Shown one piece after another: positions 9,740 to 17,407 of a stretch of DNA of 64,000 nucleotides. The stretch is from positions 310,001 through 374,000 of the forward strand of contig CBDCVQ010000020.1 of assembly GCA_965223165.1 (NCBI GenBank), written 5' to 3'. Each line of letters starts with the position of its first letter. The stretch's first letter is position 1. The notes below the pieces were generated by a model that was given only the letters and a program-made list of their open reading frames with translations, searched no databases and was not told the DNA's origin. Origin of the DNA: JABDMH01 sp965223165 (GTDB lineage Bacteria; Bacteroidota; Bacteroidia; Chitinophagales; Saprospiraceae). A program made the position numbers and the translations under genes.

Positions 9740-10099
9740 CTAGTCCGGTCGCAATGAAAGTCGCAATGTCCGTGCATCGTTGACCCTATACACCCGGGCC
9801 GCGCATGTATATTTTCCGGGATCCAAGAAGTGTAGTCCAACCCCACAAAAACCCCATTGAGAATACTCCTGCCCGTCCACGATTACCGTGCCGCTCGGTA
9901 TATTCCGAATCTGCCCAAATGCCCGATATTCAGAAATCTCCCTTGCATCCAACGGCCCAAACGACTGCTCCTCGATACCTCTCGACGTCAGACACTCATA
10001 ATGTTGATCACTAATATTTTGCACACGAATCAACACTTCATCTGCTTCCTTGGCACATCCGGTCATGAGAAGGATAACTAAAAAACTCGCTCGCACCAT
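9740..10099 (-). CDS. Small predicted lipoprotein, unknown function
   Basis: The start at 10099 is chosen over upstream codons because the resulting protein begins MVRASFLVILLMTGC, a compact signal peptide with a good lipobox (LMTGC, Cys15). The mature part is ~105 residues, beta-rich, with three further Cys residues and no domain I recognise. It is probably anchored in a membrane facing the periplasm. It stands alone between the tct operon and the interrupted TPR gene. The lipoprotein call rests on the signal peptide, not on homology. Confidence 0.65.
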   Translation of the reverse strand: MVRASFLVILLMTGCAKEADEVLIRVQNISDQHYECLTSRGIEEQSFGPLDAREISEYRAFGQIRNIPSGTVIVDGQEYSQWGFCGVGLHFLDPGKYTCAARVYRVNDARTLRLSLRPD

Positions 10100-10373
10100 C
10101 GTTAATATCTTAAGATCAAAAAATGTGCACCTGTTTGTCAGAAATCCCACCGCCCCATGCTGACGAATTCAGACGGTCTGCACGGCGGGGCAGAAGAGGT
10201 CATGAAGATGCTTGGTTCTGGATACTTAGACGGGCCATTCCAATAATAGGGTTGGGTGTGAGCCGCCACTTCCTGGTGACTGCACTCCTTGAAAGGTCAT
10301 TTTAAATCTAGGAAACTGAGTCTAAGACAAACCAAATCTCATTCGGATAATCCTACTGATAAGCTTAGGCTCC

Positions 10374-11274
10374 TCACTCGTTAAAGCCATATCTATTCGC
10401 TTGCTTGATGCGCGTGATGATCTTGGCATTCGAGCGTCTTTCGGTCCGGCTCATTTGATCCATATCCGTCACCAACAAACCAAGAAGCTCCTGGGATGCC
10501 TTCTCTTCGCCGACAAGGTGCAAAAAGCGAGCATAGGCCAATCGGTGAGGATAGTTCGTATAGTGTACATCCATTTTTGAAAATTCGGTGCGGGCTTGTT
10601 CTACGTGATCCAGGTGATAGAGCGCCCAGGCAAAATCTATACGGCGATCGGACTTGCGAAATAGTGGCTTGCCGTGCACTTTCCTGCCAATGGACACGAC
10701 TGTATCAAAATCCCCTTCTCGAAAACTCGTGTCCAGCAGGCGCAATAATATTGGGACATCATCGGCGTAGGGTCCAGATAAGCATTGCTCATAAAGGGCT
10801 TTCGCCTTTCCATAGTGACCCTTCTTTACATACTCATCGGCCAAGCGGACGCGATTATTTAGCGTATCAGCAAGTGCTAGTGGACTGTAACATTGAAAAG
10901 GGATGCATGGATCGCAATTATTTCGTACCAAATCGAAGAGACAGAACCGCACATAGCCTAAGCTACGTAAGGCTTCTAGCGATGAAGAGTTGGTGCGAAA
11001 GAATGCGATCGGGCATTCCGCTTTCAGTGTTACAGTCCACTGGTTCCTGCTCCATCTTCTTGATGGTCGCATCTTTGGTAAAAGCCCGCTCCAGGTGATC
11101 TGCCGTGGCATCAATATTTGTGCGGGTAGCAAAATGTACATATAGATAAATCAGTGATCCTATGAGCGGCAGGAACAACACCAGTAAATACCAGCCGTAG
11201 TCCTTGGAATGTTTATACGCATGATACAGGCAAAAAAGCTGCAGGATGAGAATGGGTGAGTATAATCGAAACAT
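10374..11274 (-). pseudogene. Small membrane/TPR protein gene interrupted by a MITE
   Basis: Two reading frames together give one protein. The 5' part (from 11274) encodes two membrane helices of the PLDc_N-like kind (YGWYLLVLFLPLIGSLIYLY) followed by a charged linker ending ATIKKMEQEP. The 3' part resumes ALADTLNNRVRLADEYVKKG and continues with TPR-like helices (KAKALYEQCLSG; LLRLLDTSFREGDFDTVVSIG) to the end at 10374. Between them lies a 163-bp insert (10878-11040) with inverted-repeat ends; since 163 is not divisible by 3 it breaks the frame, and the first part terminates inside it. Rejoining EP to ALADT gives a protein of about 245 residues, the size of similar Bacteroidota proteins as I remember them. 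Confidence 0.8.
10878..11040. mobile_element. MITE-B, 163 bp, with ~35-bp terminal inverted repeats
   Basis: The left end reads AGTGGACTGTAACATTGAAA then GGGATGCATGGATCGC. The reverse complement of the right end reads AGTGGACTGTAACACTGAAA then GCGGAATGCCCGATCGC. The two ends match at ~28 of 35 positions. The element contains no transposase. It sits inside the TPR gene and destroys its frame. A clear target duplication is not visible, so the exact boundary may be off by a few bases. An internally deleted relative lies at 12193-12242. Confidence 0.8.
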
Positions 11275-11459
11275 TTGAACAGATGAAATTATTTATTCAG
11301 CCAATCCAGACCACGCCACCAAGTGCGGGACCACCTAGTCCGAATCATGAGCCAAAAAAAACCAACGGTATCCTGATGGTTGGGGAGCACGCAGGACACG
11401 TATTATCTGATCGCAAGGTAGGGAATTTATCCGCTGACATCCCGTCGACCAGCATCCGA

Positions 11460-12085
11460 GATCCGTTAGGTACGTCCAATGGGCAGCTCGCCGTCTAAGT
11501 GTGCGGCTCGTTCGATCTTTGCCACGCGCAGGCCCGACCCGCAGCTCGTCGATCAAATCACCATCACAATCACAATCAGCTATCCCCAATCAATTGCTGG
11601 GCTAGACATCCACCAAAGAATAGAGTATGAAGTAGAACAAGTTTCCACCCCACGAAAGCTCGCAAAAACCGTCCACCGTCTATCGTCCACCGTCCCAGTG
11701 GGCGGCTCGCCGATCTCACCCACGCACAGGCCATCCCGCAGCTCGACGATCCAATCACCATCACAATCACAATCAGCTATCCCCAATCAATTGCTGGGCT
11801 AGACATTCACCAAAAGAAAAGAGTATGAAGCAGAACAAGTTTCCACCCCACGAGAGCTCGCAAAAACCGTCCACCGTCTACCGTCCACCGTCCCAGTGGG
11901 CGGCTCGCCGATCTCCGCCGCGCATGCAATCCCGCAGCTCGACGATCCAATCACCATCACAATCACAATCAGCTATCCCCAATCAATTGCTGGGCTAGAC
12001 ATCCACCAAAGAAAAAGAGCTTGAACAACGACAACATTTCCACCCCACGAGAGCTCGCAAACCCGGCCACCGTCTACCGTCTACC
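11460..12085. repeat. Second tandem array: three ~196-bp units sharing a core with the first array
   Basis: The block AATCACCATCACAATCACAA followed by TCAGCTATCCCCAATCAATT begins at about 11556, 11753 and 11949 (periods 197 and 196 bp). Units also contain GCTGGGCTAGACAT, CACCAAAGAA, TTTCCACCCCACGA, a run of 7-mers of the type CCGTCYA, and GTGGGCGGCTCGCCGATC. Read on the - strand, the core becomes GATTGGGGAT, a short spacer, GATTGTGATGGTGATT, which is the central module of the 3.0-5.2 kb array. The preceding 11275-11459 holds nothing I can identify, nor does 12086-12192. Confidence 0.88.
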
Positions 12086-12192
12086 GTCGGACCGTCTCTT
12101 GATACCCGTCCGTCAAATCCATAGTCTACTTGTATAGTCAATAAGAGTCTGGAGACTCGCGAAGCCAGACCCGGGGCCGACTGGACTAAGTA

Positions 12193-12242
12193 CTAATGGA
12201 CCGTTGCACTGAAAGGGATGCATGGATCGCCTGGTCCACTAG
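12193..12242. mobile_element. MITE-B internally deleted derivative, 50 bp
   Basis: CTAATGGACCGTTGCACTGA followed by AAGGGATGCATGGATCGC matches the left end of MITE-B, and is closed by GGTCCACTAG, the inverted counterpart of its first ten bases. Most of the interior is missing. The element overlaps the end of the neighbouring VOC gene and supplies its stop codon (TAG, complement of 12239-12241). Confidence 0.65.
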
Positions 12243-12862
12243 CGTAGTTGCACCTCGCCCTGGACTGTCCTGATCGTTGCCATCAGTGCCGCCGGTCCGG
12301 AGTGCACTACGCAATCCATTCCTAGGAGATGGAGAAATCTACGGACCTCGGCTGCCTCGGGATGTGTGATCGTCAAATCAACGAGGTGGCCACCCGAGGG
12401 AAGCGAACGGGCTGGATGGGGACTGGCTCCCCAGTCAATGAGAAAGGGAAACATCCCCTGCAAGGGCATACGGTAAATATCACTCAAGCGCCATGACAAA
12501 ATGCCCCTATCGGCGGTGGTGCGCTGACCGGTGGTGATCGCGCCCAGGTCCAAACCGGCCGCTCGGCAGGTATCGGCCACGTGGTCTATATCAGCACAGG
12601 CCGCTGCCCAGGTGATCAGTCGAGGGGCTCCGGCAAAGGACCTGGCAAAAAGTCGACCGCCGCCCGGCTCGATCAAAGTGGGGTCGGGGGCAATCACCTC
12701 CAAATATGCCCTTGGTCCTAACCCAAGCAGCGCATTGTGCGTGCCCCACTGCGGGTGCTGTCCCCCATAGACCGGTCGAACCCCAATCAGGTGCTCGATC
12801 GCAGCCATGCCCTCCTCCAAGGATGGGCTGGCATATACCAGGTGGTCGATGTTAGCAGCCAT
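12239..12862 (-). CDS. VOC-family (glyoxalase-like) protein
   Basis: The start at 12862 (MAANIDHLVYASPSLEEGM) is preferred to the upstream in-frame ATG at 12907 because it places the DHLVYA strand at the N-terminus, as in the glyoxalase-like VOC family. The 207-residue protein has the pattern of that family: HPQWGTHNALLGLG and AYLEVIAPDP near residues 40-65, which usually carry metal-ligand His and Glu. Members act as dioxygenases, lyases or resistance proteins; the substrate is not predictable. The stop codon lies in a MITE relic, so the last few residues may have been changed by the insertion. It is probably a single-gene unit on the - strand. Confidence 0.75.
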   Translation of the reverse strand: MAANIDHLVYASPSLEEGMAAIEHLIGVRPVYGGQHPQWGTHNALLGLGPRAYLEVIAPDPTLIEPGGGRLFARSFAGAPRLITWAAACADIDHVADTCRAAGLDLGAITTGQRTTADRGILSWRLSDIYRMPLQGMFPFLIDWGASPHPARSLPSGGHLVDLTITHPEAAEVRRFLHLLGMDCVVHSGPAALMATIRTVQGEVQLR

Positions 12863-13064
12863 GACGTTAAGAAGGCGTTGAAATACTAAAATACCAAGGT
12901 ACATCAAGCAGGACTATTTGGGGCAGCATCGCCGGGGATCTTCCTTTTCCTTCAACCTGAGGTGTCTACTCACTCCGGGACGGCCGAGGAGCTTCGCCTC
13001 GCCCCTACTCCAAGGCCTGGAGGCGTCGCTCAATACGGGGTCGATCACCCGCCTCGGCGTGCGC

Positions 13065-13709
13065 TCATGCCTCTTTGTAAGCACGTATTGCCTCTGCTGA
13101 CTGTCCCAGGCCAGCCAATGCGTTGGCCCGATGAAGTGAGCCCGCCGGCAGCCTGGTCCTTCTTCGGGCAGGGTCAGATCGAAGCCAGCTCAGCGAGCTG
13201 CCCAAGCGAGAAAGATGGACGGTGACCTGTGAACCTTCGGTGCACCTCGAAGCCCATCCATTCGCTCGTATCGGGAGTCGCCCGGTCTGAAACCGTGATG
13301 CGCGGTGCATCTTCACTCTCGTCGTAGAAATAACGGCCCCCAAGGGCGTGATCTTTGCAGAAAATGAACGTCCATTCATCTGCTGGAGGCAAGCAGATGC
13401 AGCCCATGGCTCCCCTACCGGCAAAGTGCTGTACATGGACATGGTCTATCTCCGTGAACACCGTGTTCTCATTGGCTCCGGCTCTCCGACCCGGCCGTGG
13501 GGCACCAATCCTCCCCAAATCTCTGCCCCATCGCACCCGGGCGCTGATGATCGATCATGAGGGTGGTATAGCTGATCTGCCGCTCGATCCTGGTGTTTGA
13601 TCGAGCTGGCCTGTACTTTCACCCGGATTTCATCTCGCTGCGGACTGGGCTCGGACACTCTCCTTGCTTCCAGCACATCGGACCGACCATCACTCAGGCG
13701 ATTTGCCAC
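13065..13709 (-). pseudogene. Frameshifted DUF2911/TPR protein remnant
   Basis: Three overlapping - strand frames hold consecutive pieces of one protein. The first (13709-13446) reads GAEIWGGLVPHGRV. The second (13536-13174) continues AGANENTVFTEIDHVHVQ, then ADEWTFIFCKDHALGGRYFY and DESEDAPRITVSD. The third (to 13065) has ALAGLGQSAEAIRAYKEA. The order 'G-x-x-I-[WF]-G-x-LVP-[YH]-G-x-V', 'GANE-x-T-x-F', 'W-T-[IF]-IF-x-K' and 'YDESEDA-x-R-[IV]-TV' is that of DUF2911 domains, and a TPR tail is a known companion. At least two frameshifts separate the pieces, so the gene is dead unless the read contains errors. DUF2911 function is unknown. Confidence 0.7.
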
Positions 13710-13813
13710 TTACTATCGCATGATTATGGGATGTGGAGAGGGTTACACCGGATTGGTAAATGATGGGATAGTCGACTGATTGACCTTGGCCAAGCGGGTG
13801 ATACGGCGTCCAC

Positions 13814-15343
13814 TTACCGTACGCTAGCGGGCGCCTCGCGATACGTGGTCAGTAGGGCGGCCATGGCCTGCGCCCGCTCTGGAAATTGTCCCGCGAGGTT
13901 ATTGCGTTGCCCGGGATCGTCCGCCAGGTTAAAGAGCAGTACCATGGATTTGAAGTCCTGATAGCCCCTCAATTCTTTGAATGCAGACGGCATTTTGGAG
14001 TGCTCGCCATCCGGGCGATTGATATATAGCCAGTCTCCCTGACGCAACGCCCATTTGTCAGCAAAGGTGTTTTGTACCGTAGCCTCTCGCAGTGGCTGCG
14101 GATAGGACTTGCCCAGCCAGACGGGCAACAGGTTGTAGCTATCCGGTGCTGCCTGGTCCGGCAGTGGTGCATCTGCGATCCCGGCCAAGGTGGCCATGAG
14201 GTCAATCTGAGATATGACCTCGGGAGAGACGGAGCCCGGCGCGACCTGACCCGGCCACTTGACTATGAACGGCACACGGTGTCCGCCCTCCCAGACATCC
14301 CTCTTGAGGCCGCGTAGCTCGCCCATGCTCAGGTGATCGTGGCGCTCCGCACGGACAAAAGCATATCTCTCCGGCCCATTGTCCGAAGTAAATATGACCA
14401 AGGTATTCTGCTCCAGCCCATTGTCGCGAAGGGCACCCAGCACCTGCCCGACGACCCAGTCGGTCTGATACACAAAATCACCATATCCTCCCGCCGCGGA
14501 CTTGCCGACAAATTCCTCATTAGGAATAATGGGTGCATGCGGGGAGGGCAAGGCAAAATAGAGGAAGAAAGGTTGCGCATCCGAGTGGGACTCGATCCAT
14601 GTCACCGTTTTGTCCGTCAACGTGGGAAGTACCTGGTAAGGATCCCAGCCCTCGACCATGGGCCCCGGCCGAAATTCCCAACTACCCTCCTTGGTTTCAT
14701 GCCGGATATCATTGATGTCCAGCTCGGCATTGGGCACCGTGAGGAACGTATCGTTTTCCATCCAGGCATACGGAGGAAAATTGATGGTGCCATCACCAAA
14801 ATAGTAATCAAAGCCTCGGTCCAGCGGGCCGCCCTTCACCGGCTGGCTCCAATCAATGTCATCTACCAGAAAGTACTTTCGCATCCTGCCCCATTGCTCC
14901 ACCTCCCCGGAGGGTTCGTTCTTTTTGTCCCAATCCCAGCCCAAGTGCCACTTGCCTATGCACGCCGTGGCATATCCTCCTTCTCTCAGGACCTGCGGCA
15001 GGGTGATATCGCCGTCTTGAAAAAAGGGCTCCCCCATTGCGCCCACGATGCCGTGCTGCCTACGCCAATGATAGGAGCCGGTAAGCAGGGCAAAGCGACT
15101 GGGTGAACAGATACCGGAGGAGCTATGAGCATCGGTGAAACGCATACCTTCTGCGGCCAAGCCATCCAGGTGAGGGGTGGGAATCTTGGATTCCGGGTTC
15201 TGGCAGCCCAGATCCCCATAGCCCATGTCATCTGCATAGATGATGACGATATTGGGTGGCTGTGGGGCTTCCTGCCCAATTTCACAGGCACTTAAAAGGA
15301 GGAATAGCCCAAGGCATGCATTGACTGATTGTCTGTTTGTCAT
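13814..15343 (-). CDS. Sulfatase (type I, formylglycine-dependent), lipoprotein
   Basis: The 509-residue protein carries the sulfatase signature C-S-P-S-R at 79-83 inside GICSPSRFALLTG, where Cys79 is converted to formylglycine, and the metal-binding Asp pair in IVIIYADDMGYGDLG (Asp38/39). Further family blocks are YATACIGKWHLGWDW and FTSDNGPERY. The N-terminus ends in LLLSAC (Cys20), a good lipobox, so the enzyme is probably membrane-anchored and exported. It hydrolyses sulfate esters, in marine Bacteroidota mostly those of algal or animal polysaccharides; whether the substrate is a glycan here cannot be told. No anaerobic maturase or FGE gene is in the window. A MITE lies ~290 bp upstream of its start. 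Confidence 0.93.
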   Translation of the reverse strand: MTNRQSVNACLGLFLLLSACEIGQEAPQPPNIVIIYADDMGYGDLGCQNPESKIPTPHLDGLAAEGMRFTDAHSSSGICSPSRFALLTGSYHWRRQHGIVGAMGEPFFQDGDITLPQVLREGGYATACIGKWHLGWDWDKKNEPSGEVEQWGRMRKYFLVDDIDWSQPVKGGPLDRGFDYYFGDGTINFPPYAWMENDTFLTVPNAELDINDIRHETKEGSWEFRPGPMVEGWDPYQVLPTLTDKTVTWIESHSDAQPFFLYFALPSPHAPIIPNEEFVGKSAAGGYGDFVYQTDWVVGQVLGALRDNGLEQNTLVIFTSDNGPERYAFVRAERHDHLSMGELRGLKRDVWEGGHRVPFIVKWPGQVAPGSVSPEVISQIDLMATLAGIADAPLPDQAAPDSYNLLPVWLGKSYPQPLREATVQNTFADKWALRQGDWLYINRPDGEHSKMPSAFKELRGYQDFKSMVLLFNLADDPGQRNNLAGQFPERAQAMAALLTTYREAPASVR

Positions 15344-15626
15344 GACAGGTGTACCACACGTGGGTCGATTGATCTGGTGGTAAGGTACAGGCCCCTGGCC
15401 AGGTATTCAACAAAATTAGACCGAATCCCAACGTCTCAAAAGGGTCCCGTCTGGGATCAAAGATGTCAACCCTTCTTCGCGGACAAAGTGCAAATACTGG
15501 CACACCCGAGCCATGGAATGCCTCGCAGCGGCAAGCTGACCCAGCAGACAAGCTGGCTTTTCGCAAAAACGAAACCCTTATGGTATGACCAGCGGTTATG
15601 TTTTTCCAGCCCCTCGCGTGATTCTC

Positions 15627-15792
15627 CTAGTAGAGTTTCGCATTAGATATGTTGAATAATTCTAATAGGATTTTGTTCGCAGACGAGGCGCGAAACACAG
15701 GCATAGCCGTAGCTATGGCGAGGCTTTGCAACGAAGTATGCGAACCAAAGACATTAGAATTAACTACAAGATTTAATGCGAAACTCTACTAG
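15627..15792 (+). mobile_element. MITE-A copy 1 (158 bp plus CTAG target duplication)
   Basis: The element 15631-15788 begins TAGAGTTTCGCATTA and ends with its reverse complement, TAATGCGAAACTCTA, and is flanked on both sides by CTAG. Imperfect similarity of the two ends extends ~40 bp. An internal palindrome CATAGC-CGTA-GCTATG lies near the middle. No coding capacity. It sits ~45 bp downstream of the aminotransferase stop and upstream of the sulfatase start. The 283 bp between it and the sulfatase hold no gene. Confidence 0.9.
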
Positions 15793-15837
15793 CCACCTAT
15801 CGAAATTACCACAGCGGCGGGCTCTTTACGCAAAGGC

Positions 15838-17160
15838 TTACAACGCTACCTGGTCGCCACTGATGGAGATCCGGGGTTTGGTCTGGGTACCAAAAAACTC
15901 TGATTGGGTCAAGTCAAAAGGTTCTGCTTCCAGGACACTTTTCCTCACCAAGTTCATCAGCTCTTCAGCCTCTAGTTTCGTAATGGTTAGAGGAGGCATA
16001 AATTGAGCGCAAATGCGGTCATTATTCGAGAAAATGCAAAATACGCCGTTGTCATTCAACCGCTCTACAGTTGCGATGCAGGTGGGTATATCTCTAAACT
16101 CGATGGCTTGAAACAATCCCAGTTGTCGTATGCCCTTCACCTTATCCGTCTCCTTTGTCAGATCATGGATCCGCTCTTTAAAATAGCGCGATATCTGTAC
16201 CACATGATCTAGAAATCCAGGGTCTGTGGCCTTGTCTACTACCACCGATGCCGCTGCGCAGCCAATCTCGCTACCGCCAAACGAGGAGAAATGACTCAGG
16301 GGGTTTTTCTCAAAAACTTTCTCCATTTCATCGCGGTAGACCGTGGCGGCGATGGGGTAAATGCCTCCCGACAACCCTTTGGCAGTGGTAAAAATATCCG
16401 GCATGATATCGTAGTGTTGAAAGGCCCAGGTGCGCCCGGTGCGCCCGCATCCCGTTTGGATCTCATCCAAGATCAGCAAGACCTCGCGATCTCGAGTCAC
16501 CTGCCGAATATGTTGCATGACTCTTTTTGCAATTAGGGTCATGCCCAGCGTCGCCGGGATGGTCTCCAAACTGACGGCGGCAGTATCAGCGTCCAGGTAT
16601 TTCTCTATTTGCCTCAGATCGCTGTAGGGTACCTTTACATAGTCATCTGAACTATAGTTCCAGGGTTTGAGATATTTTTCATCACCAGCGCCCATAGCAA
16701 ATCCTGTATGGCCGTGATATCCACCGTCCAGACACACGATCTTTTTTCTACCGGTGTATCCCCGCGCTAATTTGAAGGCAAAGTCCATCGATTCGCCTCC
16801 GCCGGACGCCCAGACCACGCGTCCCATTTTTTCACCCTGTGAGTCTTCTCCGGCAGAGCGCACTAATTTCTCCGCCAATAATGAACGCTCATAGGAGATT
16901 AAATGGTGATTGCCCAGATCGTATTTTGACAGTGCTCGTCTGACTGCCTTGATCACCTCGGGATTGCGATGTCCCAGGTTATATACACCGCCGCAGACAT
17001 GGCAGTCGAAATAGCGTTTGCCGCTCAGATCCCAGAAGTAGACGCCTTCTCTTTTACCCTCGATCACCTCCCAATTGAATTCCTGATATACCGGGATCTT
17101 ATGCTTAGAGAGATATTTTTTGTGAAGTTCAACGGCCTTTTGACGTTTCCTACTATTCAT
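15838..17160 (-). CDS. Class III pyridoxal-phosphate aminotransferase
   Basis: The start at 17160 (MNSRKRQKAVELHKKYL) is chosen over upstream codons because it gives a normal N-terminus and 440 residues. The class III hallmarks are present: GGGESMDFAFKLAR (119-133, phosphate/cofactor region), GGYHGHTG (146-153), LILDEIQTGCGRTG (Asp232 contacts the PLP ring) and TTAKGLSGG with the Schiff-base Lys261. Such enzymes move amino groups to or from omega-amines and amino acids, and some family members are instead phospho-lyases. It is divergent from the carboxylase operon across 247 bp, so co-regulation is possible. The pairing of this class with an APH-type kinase (23.9 kb) is noted as a finding. 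Substrate not predictable. Confidence 0.9.
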   Translation of the reverse strand: MNSRKRQKAVELHKKYLSKHKIPVYQEFNWEVIEGKREGVYFWDLSGKRYFDCHVCGGVYNLGHRNPEVIKAVRRALSKYDLGNHHLISYERSLLAEKLVRSAGEDSQGEKMGRVVWASGGGESMDFAFKLARGYTGRKKIVCLDGGYHGHTGFAMGAGDEKYLKPWNYSSDDYVKVPYSDLRQIEKYLDADTAAVSLETIPATLGMTLIAKRVMQHIRQVTRDREVLLILDEIQTGCGRTGRTWAFQHYDIMPDIFTTAKGLSGGIYPIAATVYRDEMEKVFEKNPLSHFSSFGGSEIGCAAASVVVDKATDPGFLDHVVQISRYFKERIHDLTKETDKVKGIRQLGLFQAIEFRDIPTCIATVERLNDNGVFCIFSNNDRICAQFMPPLTITKLEAEELMNLVRKSVLEAEPFDLTQSEFFGTQTKPRISISGDQVAL

Positions 17161-17407
17161 GTATTTAGCATTTATTCCTCCGTCCAGCCGACAAACCATG
17201 GTACTGAGCCGACTGGCAGGATTAAATGAGAATATGTGGCAAATAAAAAATTAGGGCGGTGATCTCGGAGGTCATGTTTGGGAAAATGAATATCACAAAA
17301 GGAAGTACAGGTGGGTCCTCCCACAGGCGAATTGGTCCGTTGCATATTTTTAAGCGACACAGGAACTCCAAGATAGGTTTCTGTTTTTTCCAACAACCAT
17401 TTTCAAC

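Noticed and set aside
11479..11802. Protein-coding frame in the second array
   Set aside because: The frame changes with each 196-bp unit (196 is not divisible by 3) and its product is low in complexity.
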